DNA of 64,000 nucleotides. It comes from Thiogranum sp. (GTDB lineage: Bacteria; Pseudomonadota; Gammaproteobacteria; DSM-19610). The notes beneath the pieces are model-generated. The model saw only the letters and a program-made list of their open reading frames with translations, made no database searches and was not told the origin of the DNA. The stretch covers positions 1 through 64,000 of the forward strand of contig JASBSS010000007.1 of NCBI GenBank assembly GCA_030148805.1. The letters are read 5' to 3'. The stretch's first letter is position 1, and each line of letters starts with the position of its first letter. Shown here piece after piece: positions 1-10,087 of this stretch. The position numbers and the translations under genes were made by a program.

Positions 1-392
1 GAGACGAACAGCAGCACGCCGGTGCGCTCGGCGGTGGCGTGCAGGTTCTGCAGCAGGAACTGCTCCAGGGCGATGCGGTGGGCGCGCTGGTGTTGCACGT
101 AGCGCGGGATCAGGCGGTGTTTGATCGCCGGCAGCCGGAACAGCAAGGCGATGAGCACGAAGCTGACGATCTGCACGCTATAGGTGTGCGCGTGCACCCA
201 CCAAGTGGCAGGCGCGAACGACAGCAGGCCGGGGATCAACAGCGCGATGAGTGCGGCCCAGAGGATGGGGATGTAGAGATAGTCGTCGGCTTCGGGCGCG
301 ATCACGGTGACGAATTCGCCGCGCGTCTTGCGCTCGGCCGCCTCTATCGCGGCGCGGATGCGCTGCCGGTCGTTGTCGGTTAGAAACGCCAT
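1..392 (-). CDS. TPM-domain membrane protein, partial (cut by window edge)
   Basis: The first 130 residues are visible; the C-terminus lies beyond base 1. The N-terminus reads MAFLTDNDRQRIRAAIEAAE and continues with a GEFVTV segment, the start of a TPM (TLP18.3/Psb32/MOLO-1) fold. Two hydrophobic stretches follow near residues 42-58 and 70-88. The ATG overlaps the TGA of the upstream gene by one base (TGATG), so the two are probably translationally coupled. It is the third member of a lemA - TPM - TPM run. Families of this type are tied to envelope processes, but the molecular role is not settled. The start is well supported by the overlap. Confidence 0.8.
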   Translation of the reverse strand, partial: MAFLTDNDRQRIRAAIEAAERKTRGEFVTVIAPEADDYLYIPILWAALIALLIPGLLSFAPATWWVHAHTYSVQIVSFVLIALLFRLPAIKHRLIPRYVQHQRAHRIALEQFLLQNLHATAERTGVLLFV

Positions 393-1264
393 CACCATCC
401 CCCCGAGGCGCCGCCGCCCCCGAATCCGCCGCCACCGCCGCCAAAACCGCCACCACCCAGGCCGCCACCAAAACCGCCGCGCCCATAGCCGCCGCCCCCG
501 TAATAACCGCCCATGCCGCGCCCGCCGCCACCGCCACCCATGAACATCAGGAACAGCCCCACCAGCACGGCCGCCAGCAGCCCAAACAGCAGCGAGCCCA
601 TCAACAGCCCCACCAGTAGCCCGGCGCCGCCGCCGAACAGCCCGGCCGACAGCGCGCGCGAGCGCAGCAGGCCGCCGAACATCTGCCCGGCCACCAGGGC
701 GAGGATGACGAAGGTCATGAAGTTGCCGCCGCGTTCGTTGCCGCCACTGGCGCGGCGTGGTGCGGGTAGCGGCTCATAGGCGCCGTCGATGGCGGCCAGG
801 ATACTCTCGACGCCGGCGCGCACGCCGCCATCGTAATCGCCCTGGCGAAAACGCGGCAGGATGCGTGTCTGGATGATGTTGTTGGCGGTCACATCCGGCA
901 GCACGCCCTCCAGGCCATAGCCCACTTCGATGCGCACCTTGCGCTCCTTGGGCGCCACGATCAGCAGCGCGCCGTTGTCGCGCCCGGCCTGGCCGATGCC
1001 CCAATGGCGCCCGAGCTGATAGCCGTAGTCGCCGATGGCGTAACCTTGCAGGTCTTTCAGGGTGACCACCACCAGCTGGTTGCTGGTGGCTTTTTCGTGC
1101 TCGGCCAGTTGGGCCTCCAGCGTCTGCACCGTGGCCGCCGAGAGCACCCCGGCCTGGTCGACCACGCGACCGCTGAGCGCGGGGAACTCGGGCGCGGCCA
1201 GCACCAGCGCGCTTAGCACCAGCAGCCAGACGCCGAAAATCCGTGCTGCGAGGGGCGCGTGCAT
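392..1264 (-). CDS. YgcG-like TPM-domain protein with glycine-rich tail
   Basis: Exported or membrane-anchored protein. From the ATG at 1264 it begins with a signal-peptide-like segment (MHAPLAARIFGVWLLVLSAL). A TPM domain follows, with the FPALSGRVVDQAGVLS opening, the LVVVTL strand and an IEVGYGLEGVLPD signature. Two hydrophobic helices come next, then a tail that is almost all glycine with Tyr, Phe and Arg. This is the usual architecture of the family found next to lemA. An in-frame GTG at 1303 would add 13 residues; the ATG was preferred because it gives a cleaner signal peptide. lemA lies upstream on the same strand. Confidence 0.85.
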   Translation of the reverse strand: MHAPLAARIFGVWLLVLSALVLAAPEFPALSGRVVDQAGVLSAATVQTLEAQLAEHEKATSNQLVVVTLKDLQGYAIGDYGYQLGRHWGIGQAGRDNGALLIVAPKERKVRIEVGYGLEGVLPDVTANNIIQTRILPRFRQGDYDGGVRAGVESILAAIDGAYEPLPAPRRASGGNERGGNFMTFVILALVAGQMFGGLLRSRALSAGLFGGGAGLLVGLLMGSLLFGLLAAVLVGLFLMFMGGGGGGRGMGGYYGGGGYGRGGFGGGLGGGGFGGGGGGFGGGGASGGW

Positions 1265-1341
1265 CAGGCGTTCAACCACCGGGCCGTGCGCGTTGTAACG
1301 CACGCGCCGCGGATAGTGGCGCTCGCGCTTGACCGCGGCAC

Positions 1342-1941
1342 TCAGTCACCCGTGCCGAAGTCGACCTTGGGCACCTGCTTGGTCTCTTCGGCCACGCTGA
1401 AGTTCTCCTTCGGCTCGGCGTCGGAATAGAGGATGGATTTCCAGATGCGGCCGGGGAAGGTGCGGATCTCGGTGTTGTACTGTTTGACCGCCTGGATGTA
1501 GTCGCGCCGCGCCACGGCGATGCGGTTCTCGGTGCCTTCCAGCTGCGATTGCAGGGCGAGGAAGTTCTGGTTGGACTTGAGCTCGGGGTAGCGCTCGACC
1601 ACCACCATCAGGCGCGCCAGCGCCGAGGTGAGTTGCGCCTGGTTGTCCTGAAAGGTCTTGAACGCCTGCGGGTCGGTGAGCACTTCCTTGGGTAGCTGCG
1701 TCTGCGCCACTTTCGAGCGCGCCTCGACCACGGCTGTGAGCACTTCCTTTTCCTGTTTGGCGAAACCCTTGACGGTGTTGACCAGGTTGGGCACCAGGTC
1801 GGCACGGCGCTGGTACTGGTTCTGCACCTGACTCCAGGCCGCGGTGACCTGCTCGTCGTAGGTGGGAATGTTGTTGATGCCGCAACCGCTCAGTTGCAGT
1901 AGCAGCACCGCCATGAACAGCCAGCGCAGGGTTGGGGTCAT
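1342..1941 (-). CDS. lemA: LemA family lipoprotein
   Basis: About 199 residues. The N-terminus MTPTLRWLFMAVLLLQLSGC is a lipoprotein signal with lipobox LSGC, so the mature protein should be lipid-anchored. The rest is the helical LemA domain, with VTAAWSQVQNQYQRRADLVP followed by NLVNTVKGFA and, near the end, FPGRIW. The start at 1941 was chosen over an in-frame ATG 25 codons upstream because a GAGGAG ribosome-binding site lies at 1946-1953 and the lipobox is then correctly placed. It leads the lemA-TPM-TPM cluster. LemA proteins are widespread and their function is unclear. Confidence 0.9.
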   Translation of the reverse strand: MTPTLRWLFMAVLLLQLSGCGINNIPTYDEQVTAAWSQVQNQYQRRADLVPNLVNTVKGFAKQEKEVLTAVVEARSKVAQTQLPKEVLTDPQAFKTFQDNQAQLTSALARLMVVVERYPELKSNQNFLALQSQLEGTENRIAVARRDYIQAVKQYNTEIRTFPGRIWKSILYSDAEPKENFSVAEETKQVPKVDFGTGD

Positions 1942-2111
1942 CGAACTCTCCTCATTGTTGATCGGCGTTTTCTTGCGTGCGGCCATGATACCTGTTCGGC
2001 ACTTATTTAGAAGCACGGCCTCAACAATATCGCCAGGTTATGCGCCGGACCCTTGAACGACACCACGGTCATCGGGGGTCTCCTGATCGAGGCGACCATT
2101 GGCGCTGGCGC

Positions 2112-2441
2112 TTATTCAGCCAGTTTCGCGCTCGCCAGCCGGTTCAGGCTGATGCCGTTTTCGGCCGCCTTCAGGGCCAGCTTTCTATGCACCTCCGGCG
2201 GCACGCGCACCATGAACTTGCCGCTGAAGGTGCGCATGGCGATGGGCGGCGGCGGCACTTCGCCGTTGCCTTGCATATCCTTCACGATCGCCCCGACCTG
2301 CTTACGGATGCCTTTCAGCGCCGCCTCGTGGGTGGTCGCCAACCAGCTCAGCGAGGGGAATTCGGCGCACAGACCGACGTATTCCTGGTCGGCTTCCGAC
2401 CAGGTGACGCGATAACTGTAACGATCTTTAGTCAGTGCCAT
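2112..2441 (-). CDS. hicB: HicB-family antitoxin (partner toxin gene degraded)
   Basis: 109 residues. The N-terminal half (YRVTWSEADQEYVGLCAEFP, then SLSWLATTHEAALKGI) is the partly degraded RNase H-like fold of HicB antitoxins. The C-terminal part (FMVRVPPEVHRKLALKAAEN followed by GISLNRLASAKL) is a ribbon-helix-helix DNA-binding segment. HicB normally neutralises the HicA mRNA interferase and represses its own promoter. Here the ATG lies inside the 3' end of a hicA remnant, so hicB reads as an orphan antitoxin. The reading frame looks intact and may still act as a regulator. Confidence 0.85.
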   Translation of the reverse strand: MALTKDRYSYRVTWSEADQEYVGLCAEFPSLSWLATTHEAALKGIRKQVGAIVKDMQGNGEVPPPPIAMRTFSGKFMVRVPPEVHRKLALKAAENGISLNRLASAKLAE

Positions 2442-2543
2442 GTCGGTTCAACCTGTCGATGGCGCGCAGCACCTGCATTACCTGAAGCGCACGTTCCCCG
2501 GGGTACGCCGCATCCGGGCGACGAGATCAGCAATCCTTGCCAT
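2428..2543 (-). pseudogene. hicA: hicA toxin remnant with internal deletion
   Basis: An ATG at 2543 opens MARIADLVARMRRTPGNVRF, the typical N-terminus of long HicA proteins, but TAA at 2480-2478 stops it after 21 residues. In another frame, starting at about 2484, the HicA C-terminus is still readable (QVMQVLRAIDRLNRHGTD, then a stop at 2430-2428 overlapping hicB). HicA proteins of this type are roughly 80 residues. About 45 central codons are missing, including the segment that normally holds the catalytic Gly-Ser-His, and the deletion breaks the frame. What is seen is two family-like ends fused; the deletion is inferred. Confidence 0.8.
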
Positions 2544-2549
2544 TTGCTA

Positions 2550-2577
2550 ATAATATCACTATTGATATCAGTATCAA
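2550..2577 (-). promoter_or_regulatory. hicAB promoter with overlapping operator-like inverted repeat
   Basis: On the minus strand, -35 TTGATA (2577-2572) and -10 TATTAT (2555-2550) are separated by 16 bases, just upstream of the hicA remnant ATG at 2543. The -35 box is half of a perfect inverted repeat, TTGATA-N4-TATCAA, at 2562-2577. That placement suits autorepression by HicB's ribbon-helix-helix domain. Confidence 0.6.
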
Positions 2578-2676
2578 GGCTTCGTTGACAGCCTTGCACC
2601 TAGGTCCGCTGCCTGATGGTGCGCAGCCGGCCCGGCGGCAATAAGTGGAACGAAAAGATCGAAATGTTCGCCGAGC

Positions 2677-5600
2677 TTAAGCGGCGGGTTTACGCTCGCG
2701 CAGAAAGCCACGCAAGAACTTCGCCGTGTGCGAGCCTTTGACTCTGGCGCAGTCCTCGGGTGAGCCCTGCGCGACGATATGCCCGCCACCGTCGCCGCCT
2801 TCGGGCCCCAGGTCGATGAGCCAGTCGGCTTCGGCGATCACATCCAGGTTGTGTTCGATGACAATTACGCTGTTGCCGGCCTCGACCAGCCGGTGCAGGA
2901 CGTGGATGAGTTTTTCCACATCGGCCATGTGCAGGCCCACGGTCGGTTCGTCGAGTATGTACAGCGTGCCTTTGATGTCCGCTTCGGTGTCGGTGCGCGC
3001 CTTGGCCAGTTCGGTGACCAGTTTGATGCGCTGCGCCTCGCCGCCGCTGAGCGTCGGGCTGGGCTGGCCGAGGGTCAGGTAGCCGAGGCCGACGTCGTCG
3101 AGCAGGCGCAGGGCGCGGTGGATGCGGGTGTGGGCGCGGAAGTAATCCGCGGCGTCGCGCACGTTCATCGCCAGTAGTTCGCCGATGCTTTTATCCTTGT
3201 ACAGCACGCTCAGGGTTTCCGGGTTGAAACGCGCACCGCGGCACACTTCGCACGGCACTTTGACATCCGGCAGGAAGCTCATTTCGATTTTTTTCACCCC
3301 CTGCCCTTCGCAGGCCTCGCAACGACCGCCTTTCACATTGAAGGAAAAGCGACTCGGGCCATAGCCGCGCATACGCGCCTCGGGAGTGTTGGCGAACAGT
3401 TTACGGATGGCGTCCCAGATGCCGATGTAGGTGGCGGGGCAGGAGCGCGGGGTTTTGCCGATCGGTGTCTGGTCGACTTCGAGCACGCGTTGCAGGTGCT
3501 CGTAACCGTTGAGGGCGCGACAACCGATCAGCGGCAGGTTTTTTCTGCCGCGTTGACTCTTTCTTTGCAATAGCGCATGCAGGTTGTCGTGCAACACATC
3601 GCGCACCAGCGTGCTCTTACCGGAGCCCGAGACGCCGGTGACGCAGGTCAGCCGGCGCAGCGGCAGGCGCACGGAAAGGTTTTTCAGGTTGTGCAGCCGC
3701 GCGCCCTGGATTTCCAGGTAGTCATCCGCCCCGCGACCTTTGAGTCGCACCGGCCGGCGGGGGAACAACGGGTGTTGCAGCGGGTGGGCGAGAAAACGCC
3801 CGGTGATCGACTGCGGATTTTTCATCAGCTGTTTGACGTTGCCGGCGGCGACCACTTCGCCGCCGTTGACGCCGGCGCCGGGGCCGAGATCGATGACGTG
3901 TTCGGCGCGGCGGATGGTCTCTTCGTCGTGCTCGACGACGACAATGGTGTTGCCCTTGCCCTCGAGCCGGCCCAGGGTGTCGAGCAACATCTGGTTGTCG
4001 CGCGGGTGCAGACCGATAGTCGGCTCGTCGAGGATGTAGCACACGCCGCGCAGGTTGGAGCCTAACTGCGATGCCAGGCGGATGCGTTGCGCCTCGCCGC
4101 CGCTCAACGTCGGCGCCGAGCGGTCCAGGGTGAGGTAGGGCAAACCGACATCAACGAGAAACTTCAGCCGCGTGCGCAGCTCCGGCAGGATGTCGCGGGC
4201 AATGCCGGCTTCGCGACCTTTGAGCGTCAGTGCCTTGAACAGCTTGCCAGCCTGCTGCACGGTGAGGCCGGTAAACTCGGCAATCGAGCGCCGCTGGAAG
4301 CGCACCGCCAGCGCTTCGGGGTTCAGGCGCCGTCCCTCGCAGTCCGCGCACACGGGGGCTTCGCCTTCCCACCAGTCGGTCCACCAGATTTCCTCGCCGC
4401 TTTGTTCGGCGTCGAAGTCCTGCAACTGCACGCCGGTGCCGTAACAGCTTTCGCACCAGCCGTGCTTGGAGTTATAGGAAAACAGCCGCGGGTCCAGTTC
4501 GTCGAAACTGCGCGCGCAACTGGGGCAGGCGCGCAGGGTGGAGTACACCTTTTCGCTGCGCGGCGTCTTGACGATGACCACGCCCCGGCCGAATTCCAGC
4601 GCGCGTCGCAGCAGGCTGCGCAGCGCGGGTTCGTTGTTCGGCGTGACCTTGATCTCGCCCAATGGCAGTTCGATGTCGTGTTCGCGGTAGCGGTCCAGGC
4701 GTGGCCAGCGGGCTGTGGGCAGACGTTCGCCGTCCACCCGCAGTTCGGCGAAGCCCTTGTTGGCGGCCCACTGCGCCAGGTCGGTGTAATACCCCTTGCG
4801 CGCCACCACCAGCGGCGCGAACAGCTCGACGGTCTTGTTGCGCTGGGTTTTCAGCAACTGCGCCAGGATCGACTCGTCGGTCTGCGGCTGTACCGCCACG
4901 TTGCAGTCGGGGCAGTACTGGGTGCCGAGCTTGACGAACAGCAGGCGCAGGAAGTAGTACACCTCGGTGAGCGTGGCCACGGTGCTCTTGCGCCCGCCGC
5001 GGCTGGTGCGCTGTTCGATGGCCACCGTCGGCGGGATGCCGAAAATGGCGTCGACGTCGGCGCGCGCCGCCGGCTGCACGAACTGGCGGGCGTAGGCGTT
5101 GAGCGATTCCAGGTAGCGGCGCTGGCCTTCGTTGAACAGGATGTCGAAGGCCACGGTGCTCTTGCCGGAACCGGACACGCCGGTGATGACGCTGAATTTC
5201 TCGCGCGGGATGCTGAGGGTGACGTTTTTCAGGTTGTGTTCGCGTGCGTGCAGGATTTCGATGACACGGGGGCCGGCGCGCGTGGGGGCTTTGGCGGCGG
5301 CCGGCAGCGCCGGCGCTGTCCTGGTGCTCAGCGCTTTCAGCTCGCGCGCATAGTCGCGCAACGCCTGCGCGGTATGGCTGTGTTTGTCGGCGGCGATCTG
5401 CGCCGGCGTGCCCTGGCAGAGGATTTCGCCGCCGGCCTCGCCGCCCTCCGGGCCCAGGTCGATGACCCAGTCGGCGGCGTTGATGACATCGAGGTTGTGT
5501 TCGATGACCACCAGCGAATGGCCCTCGTCGAGCAGGCGGCGGAAAGCGGCGAGCAATTTGCGGATGTCGTCGAAGTGCAAACCGGTGGTGGGTTCGTCGA

Positions 5601-8445
5601 ACAGAAACAGCGTGCCCTGATCGCCGGCCTTGCGTGCGCCCGCCTTGGCCAGATGTCCGGCGAGTTTCAGGCGCTGCGCCTCGCCGCCGCTCAGGGTCGG
5701 CACCGGCTGGCCCAGGCTCAGGTAATCCAGACCCACCGCCGCCAGCGGTTCCAGCGCGCGCTGCACCGCGGGCTGGTCGGCGAAAAAGGCCAACGCTTCG
5801 TTGACCGTCAGGGCGAGTACGTCGGCGACCGATTTCCCATCCAGGGTGATCTCCAGCACTTCGGCGCGGTAACGGCTGCCGTCGCAGTCGGGGCAGCGCA
5901 GGTAGACATCGCTCAGGAACTGCATCTCGACGTGCTCGAAGCCGTTGCCGCCACAGGTCGGGCAGCGGCCGTTGCCGCTGTTGAAGCTGAAGGTGCTGGG
6001 CTTGTAGCCGCGCGCTTTGGCCTCGGGCTGGGCGGCGAACAGTTCGCGGATGGCGTTCCAGGCGCCGACGTAGCTGGCCGGATTGGAGCGCGTGGTCTTG
6101 CCGATGGGCGACTGGTCGACGTGCACCACCGCGCCGATGTGCTGGTGCCCGGTTATGGCCTGGTGCGCGCCCGGGGGGTCGACGGGCTTGCCCTTGAGTT
6201 TGCGCAAGCCGTTGTAGAGCACCTCCTGGATCAGGGTCGACTTGCCCGAACCGCTGACGCCGGTGATGCACACCAGCCGGTGCAGCGGCAGGCGCACCTC
6301 GAGGTTCTTCAGGTTGTGCTCGCGCGCGCCGCGGATGACCAGCGCGGGGCCCGTATCGGCGCCCGTCTGCACGGACGGCTTGGTTCGTTGACCAGCAGCG
6401 GCGTTCACGAGCGCCGCGGTTTCGTCGGTGGCCGGTGCGAGCGCCGTTTCAGTCGCGCCGAGCGTGTCCCGCGCCGGCGGTTCGGTTTCGCGGGCGGCGG
6501 CTTGCGCCGACGTCGGGGTTTGACTGCCGGCAACCTGCACGGACGACTTGCCATCGCGGACGCTATCGACGCCCGGTAGCGCGCCAGCGGTGGCTGTATC
6601 GTCGGTCGGGGCTCCGGCGCCGACACTCAGCTCACCGCGCAGGTAGCGGGCGGTGAGCGAGGCGCGGCTGCGCAACAGCTGTTTCGGCGTGCCGAAGAAC
6701 ACCGCCTCGCCGCCGCGCTCGCCCGGCCCGGGGCCCAGATCGAGGATGCGGTCGGCGGCGAGCATGATCTGCGGGTCGTGCTCGACCACCAGCAGGGTGT
6801 TGCCGGCGTCGCGCAGCCGCCGCAACACGTCGATGACGCGCTGCATGTCGCGCGGGTGCAGGCCGATGCTGGGCTCGTCGAGCACGAACAGGGTGTTGAC
6901 CAGCGAGGTGCCGAGCGAGGTGGTGAGGTTGATGCGCTGCACCTCGCCGCCGCTCAGGGTGCGCGACTGGCGGTCGAGGGTGAGATAGCCGAGGCCGACG
7001 TCACAGAGAAACCCCAGGCGCGCGCGGATCTCGCCGAGTAACAGTTCGGTGGCCTCGTCCAGCGGCTCGGGCAATTGCAGCGCGGCGAAGAAGGCCGCGC
7101 AGCGCGTCAGCGGCAGGCGCATGACATCGTGCAGGTCGAGGCCCGGCAACTGCTGCCAGCGTTTCTCGGGCACGCCGACCGTGGCCGGCTTGTGGCGCGC
7201 CGCCGGTGCCAGCGCGGCATCGGCCACCGCCTTGTCTCCCAGGCGCCACAGCAGCGCCTCGGGTTTGAGGCGCGCGCCGGCGCAACTGGGGCACTGGTCG
7301 TAGGAGCGGTAGCGCGAGAGCAGCACCCGGATGTGCATTTTATAGGCCTTGCTCTCCAGCCAGGCGAAGAAACGCTTGACGCCGTACCACACACCCTGGT
7401 CCCAGTCGCCCTCGCCTTCGATTACCCAGTCGCGCTGCGCGCGCCCGAGTTTTTTCCAGGGCACGTCCACGGGGATGCCGCGGCGCCGGGCGAAGCGCAG
7501 CAGATCGGCCTGGCACTCGTAGTAGGCGTCGGTCTGGAACGGCTTGATCGCGCCGTCGGCCAGGCTTTTGCTTGCATCCGGGATCACCAGGGCGTAGTCG
7601 ATGCCCTGGGTGCGGCCGAAGCCGCGGCAGGTCTCGCAGGCGCCGACGGGCGAGTTGAAGGAGAAATGATTCGGCGTGGTCGGTTGATAGTGGATGTCGC
7701 AGTGCGCGCAATGCAGTTCGCTGGAAAAGCGCCAGGGGTCGCCAGCGTTGCGCTCGGCGTCGAGCGGATACACGCTGACGTGGCCGCGGCCGTGTTTGAG
7801 CGCGATCTCCAGCGCCTCGATCAGGCGTTCGCGCCGGGCGGGCTCCAGCCGCAGGCGGTCCTGGATGACTTCGATGCGGCGCCCGGCACGCGCGTGGATG
7901 CGGGTATAGCCCTGGGCCTTGAGCAGCTCCTCGACTTCCTCGTGGCTGAAGTTGGCCGGCACTTCGATGGCAAAGGTGATCAGCGCGCGCGGTGGCTCGG
8001 CAAAAGCGCCGGCGTGGTCAAACAGCGCGGCGGCGATGGTATCGGGCGTGTCCTTGCTCACCGGTGCGCCGCAGCCGCGACAATACAGTCGGGTGGCGCG
8101 CGCGAACAGCAACTTGAGGTGGTCGTTGAGCTCGGTCATGGTGCCGACGGTGGAGCGCGAGGTGCGCACCGGGTTGGTCTGGTCGATGGCGATCGCCGGC
8201 GGGATGCCGTCGATGCGCTCCACGCTGGGCGCGTCCATGCGCTCGAGGAACTGGCGCGCGTAGGGCGAAAAGGTCTCGACGTAGCGCCGCTGGCCCTCGG
8301 CATAGACGGTGTCGAAGGCCAGCGAGGATTTACCCGAGCCGCTGACGCCGGTGACTACGATCAGCTCGCCCAGCGGCAGATCCAGGTCCAGGTGCTTGAG
8401 GTTGTTCTGGCGGGCGCCGCGAACGCGCAGGAATTGCTTCGGCAT
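2677..8445 (-). CDS. uvrA: Double-length UvrA (two UvrA units in one polypeptide)
   Basis: 1922 residues, about twice the usual UvrA length of 940. UvrA is the damage-recognition ATPase of nucleotide excision repair. Four Walker A motifs of type GVSGSGKS are seen, near residues 33, 730, 1090 and 1607, where an ordinary UvrA has two. Each half also has LSGGEAQR or LSGGEVQR signatures, zinc-finger CxxC pairs (for example [26 protein letters not shown]) and UvrB-binding-type segments. A low-complexity Ala/Thr/Pro linker (residues about 615-700) lies inside the first unit, between its two ATPase halves. The coding frame is continuous with no stop, and a mazG-like gene lies immediately upstream. 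A conventional uvrA may exist elsewhere. Confidence 0.9.
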   Translation of the reverse strand: MPKQFLRVRGARQNNLKHLDLDLPLGELIVVTGVSGSGKSSLAFDTVYAEGQRRYVETFSPYARQFLERMDAPSVERIDGIPPAIAIDQTNPVRTSRSTVGTMTELNDHLKLLFARATRLYCRGCGAPVSKDTPDTIAAALFDHAGAFAEPPRALITFAIEVPANFSHEEVEELLKAQGYTRIHARAGRRIEVIQDRLRLEPARRERLIEALEIALKHGRGHVSVYPLDAERNAGDPWRFSSELHCAHCDIHYQPTTPNHFSFNSPVGACETCRGFGRTQGIDYALVIPDASKSLADGAIKPFQTDAYYECQADLLRFARRRGIPVDVPWKKLGRAQRDWVIEGEGDWDQGVWYGVKRFFAWLESKAYKMHIRVLLSRYRSYDQCPSCAGARLKPEALLWRLGDKAVADAALAPAARHKPATVGVPEKRWQQLPGLDLHDVMRLPLTRCAAFFAALQLPEPLDEATELLLGEIRARLGFLCDVGLGYLTLDRQSRTLSGGEVQRINLTTSLGTSLVNTLFVLDEPSIGLHPRDMQRVIDVLRRLRDAGNTLLVVEHDPQIMLAADRILDLGPGPGERGGEAVFFGTPKQLLRSRASLTARYLRGELSVGAGAPTDDTATAGALPGVDSVRDGKSSVQVAGSQTPTSAQAAARETEPPARDTLGATETALAPATDETAALVNAAAGQRTKPSVQTGADTGPALVIRGAREHNLKNLEVRLPLHRLVCITGVSGSGKSTLIQEVLYNGLRKLKGKPVDPPGAHQAITGHQHIGAVVHVDQSPIGKTTRSNPASYVGAWNAIRELFAAQPEAKARGYKPSTFSFNSGNGRCPTCGGNGFEHVEMQFLSDVYLRCPDCDGSRYRAEVLEITLDGKSVADVLALTVNEALAFFADQPAVQRALEPLAAVGLDYLSLGQPVPTLSGGEAQRLKLAGHLAKAGARKAGDQGTLFLFDEPTTGLHFDDIRKLLAAFRRLLDEGHSLVVIEHNLDVINAADWVIDLGPEGGEAGGEILCQGTPAQIAADKHSHTAQALRDYARELKALSTRTAPALPAAAKAPTRAGPRVIEILHAREHNLKNVTLSIPREKFSVITGVSGSGKSTVAFDILFNEGQRRYLESLNAYARQFVQPAARADVDAIFGIPPTVAIEQRTSRGGRKSTVATLTEVYYFLRLLFVKLGTQYCPDCNVAVQPQTDESILAQLLKTQRNKTVELFAPLVVARKGYYTDLAQWAANKGFAELRVDGERLPTARWPRLDRYREHDIELPLGEIKVTPNNEPALRSLLRRALEFGRGVVIVKTPRSEKVYSTLRACPSCARSFDELDPRLFSYNSKHGWCESCYGTGVQLQDFDAEQSGEEIWWTDWWEGEAPVCADCEGRRLNPEALAVRFQRRSIAEFTGLTVQQAGKLFKALTLKGREAGIARDILPELRTRLKFLVDVGLPYLTLDRSAPTLSGGEAQRIRLASQLGSNLRGVCYILDEPTIGLHPRDNQMLLDTLGRLEGKGNTIVVVEHDEETIRRAEHVIDLGPGAGVNGGEVVAAGNVKQLMKNPQSITGRFLAHPLQHPLFPRRPVRLKGRGADDYLEIQGARLHNLKNLSVRLPLRRLTCVTGVSGSGKSTLVRDVLHDNLHALLQRKSQRGRKNLPLIGCRALNGYEHLQRVLEVDQTPIGKTPRSCPATYIGIWDAIRKLFANTPEARMRGYGPSRFSFNVKGGRCEACEGQGVKKIEMSFLPDVKVPCEVCRGARFNPETLSVLYKDKSIGELLAMNVRDAADYFRAHTRIHRALRLLDDVGLGYLTLGQPSPTLSGGEAQRIKLVTELAKARTDTEADIKGTLYILDEPTVGLHMADVEKLIHVLHRLVEAGNSVIVIEHNLDVIAEADWLIDLGPEGGDGGGHIVAQGSPEDCARVKGSHTAKFLRGFLRERKPAA

Positions 8446-8460
8446 GAACGCGCGTCCGGC

Positions 8461-8823
8461 TCAGTATTCGGTGTATTTCTTGGCGCTGCCGCGCACCATC
8501 TTGGCGGGGTATTTGATTTCGTTGATTTCCATCTTGCGCGCCGCCGCCTGCATCAGGTCGATGTCCAGTTTGTCGGCGGCGCGGATGAGATAGATGAAAA
8601 TGTCCGCCAGTTCCGCCTCGACCTCGGCCAGTTTGGCCGCCGGCAGGCGCTGGCTCTGCGCCTCGGTGAGCCACTGGAAATGCTCCACCAGTTCGGCGGC
8701 CTCGGCGATCAGCGCCATGGACAGGTTCTTGGGCGAATGGAACTGGTCCCAGTCGCGTTCTTCGGCGAATTTGCGCAGGCGGTGCCTGAGCGATTCCAGG
8801 GTTTCGGTTTCCAACGGTTCCAT
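8461..8823 (-). CDS. MazG-like nucleotide pyrophosphohydrolase
   Basis: About 120 residues from the ATG at 8823 (MEPLETETLESLRHRLRKFA). The family signature is clear: ERDWDQFHSPKNLSMALIAE, then the metal-binding EAAELVEHFQW and EVEAELADIFIYLIRAADKL. Enzymes of this compact all-alpha NTP-PPase group (RS21-C6/dCTPase-like) hydrolyse non-canonical or excess (d)NTPs to the monophosphate. It lies 15 bases upstream of uvrA on the same strand, so the pair may form a nucleotide-pool and DNA-repair operon. An in-frame ATG at 8853 is possible but less likely. Confidence 0.88.
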   Translation of the reverse strand: MEPLETETLESLRHRLRKFAEERDWDQFHSPKNLSMALIAEAAELVEHFQWLTEAQSQRLPAAKLAEVEAELADIFIYLIRAADKLDIDLMQAAARKMEINEIKYPAKMVRGSAKKYTEY

Positions 8824-9006
8824 GATACGGGGTCTGCTCTGGCGCGGCGGCAAGGGGGGATGATTGTTTCCGCTTGGCCGCCGGATTTCAAGCGCGGCTA
8901 TAGCTTATGATGCACCCGCGCGCGCCCGCCCGGGGTTAAATGAGGAACTCGCAAGGCACCGCCAAAGTCAGTTGTTTCAGGCTTGTTTGGACTAGACTGG
9001 GACTAT

Positions 9007-9576
9007 ATGCACACCACGCCTACACACTGGATCCTGCTCGGCCTCGGCAGCCTGCTGTTGACCGCCTGCGCCTCGCAGATCCCGCTGAACATCCGCGAGG
9101 CGCCGCCCGGCAATCCGCCGCCGCAGCAGGTACGCGCCAAGCCGGATGACTTCAAGGCGCAGCCGGTGCGCTGGGGTGGGGAGATCCTCCAGGTGGACAA
9201 CCGCGAGAACAGCACCTGGTTGACGGTGCTGGCCCGCCCCCTGGCGGACAACGGCCGTCCCGAGGGCAGCGACGAGCGGCTGGGGCGTTTTCTGGCCAAG
9301 GTGCCGAGCTTTCTCGACCCCAAGGTCTACGCCGAAGGGCGCAAGGTGACCGTGCGCGGCACCCTCGAGGGCAGTGAGACGCACCAGGTGGGCAAATTCC
9401 CCTACCGTTATCCGGTGGTCGCCGCCAGCGACTGGTATCTGTGGCCCAAGGAGACGCCGCGCCCGGCGGACAACTACCCCTGGAACTACGACCCGCTGTT
9501 CTACGATCCGTGGTTCTACGACCCCTGGTACCCATATTACCCGTACTACTATCCGCCCCACCTACACAGGAAATAG
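9007..9576 (+). CDS. Slp-family outer membrane lipoprotein (copy 1)
   Basis: 189 residues from ATG 9007. The signal peptide ends in lipobox LLTAC. The Slp-type domain follows, with VRWGGEILQVDNRENSTWLT, a LARPL segment and the GRFLAKVPSFLDPKVYAEGR signature, then VTVRGTLEG. The C-terminus is very rich in Tyr, Pro and Trp (DPLFYDPWFYDPWYP). Slp is a starvation- and stationary-phase-associated lipoprotein family in enterobacteria. A second copy follows six bases later, so this is a tandem paralog pair, probably one transcript. An in-frame TTG at 8983 was rejected because it would bury the signal peptide. Confidence 0.88.
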   Translation: MHTTPTHWILLGLGSLLLTACASQIPLNIREAPPGNPPPQQVRAKPDDFKAQPVRWGGEILQVDNRENSTWLTVLARPLADNGRPEGSDERLGRFLAKVPSFLDPKVYAEGRKVTVRGTLEGSETHQVGKFPYRYPVVAASDWYLWPKETPRPADNYPWNYDPLFYDPWFYDPWYPYYPYYYPPHLHRK

Positions 9577-9582
9577 ACGCTG

Positions 9583-10086
9583 ATGCTTGCACAAGGACTA
9601 CGCCGCTTCTGGTTCGCCCCCCTGCTGTTGCTGAGCGCCTGCGCCAGCACGCCGGAGTTCGACACCAGCCGCGTCGACCCGACGCTGACCCCGCGCGCCG
9701 CGGTCACCGAGCTGCCGGCCAACCGCGGCAAGACGGTGCTCTGGGGCGGGGTGATCCTGCACACCGCCAATCTGGCGAAACTCACCCGCCTCGAGGTGTT
9801 GGCCTATCCGCTGGACGGCGACCGCCGGCCGCGGCGCGATCGCGACCCGCTGGGGCGGTTCCTGATCGAGCGCCAGGGCTTTCTCGAACCGGCCACCTAT
9901 GCCGAGGGCCGGCTGCTGACGGTGGTCGGCACGCTCAGTGGCAGCGAGGATGGCAAGGTCGGCGGCTCGGCCTACGTGTATCCCGTGATCGAGGCCGGCC
10001 AGTTGCACCTGTGGCCGAAAGACAGCGACTATGACCGCGGCCGCTCCAACGTCCACTTCGGCATCGGGGTGGGCATCGGGCTCTAG
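9583..10086 (+). CDS. Slp-family outer membrane lipoprotein (copy 2)
   Basis: 167 residues; signal peptide with lipobox LLSAC. It shares with the preceding gene the VLWGGVILHTANLAKLTRLE block, the GRFLIERQGFLEPATYAEGR block and the LTVVGTLSGSEDGKVGG region. It lacks the long Tyr/Pro tail and ends in a Gly-rich segment. The two genes are six bases apart and arose by duplication. Its stop almost abuts the convergent ybbP-like permease gene. Confidence 0.88.
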   Translation: MLAQGLRRFWFAPLLLLSACASTPEFDTSRVDPTLTPRAAVTELPANRGKTVLWGGVILHTANLAKLTRLEVLAYPLDGDRRPRRDRDPLGRFLIERQGFLEPATYAEGRLLTVVGTLSGSEDGKVGGSAYVYPVIEAGQLHLWPKDSDYDRGRSNVHFGIGVGIGL

Positions 10087-10087
10087 C

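Noticed and set aside
4087-6579. 830-codon open frame on the plus strand inside uvrA
   Set aside because: Antisense shadow of the GC-rich uvrA frame; Arg/Ala/Gln-rich with no family resemblance.
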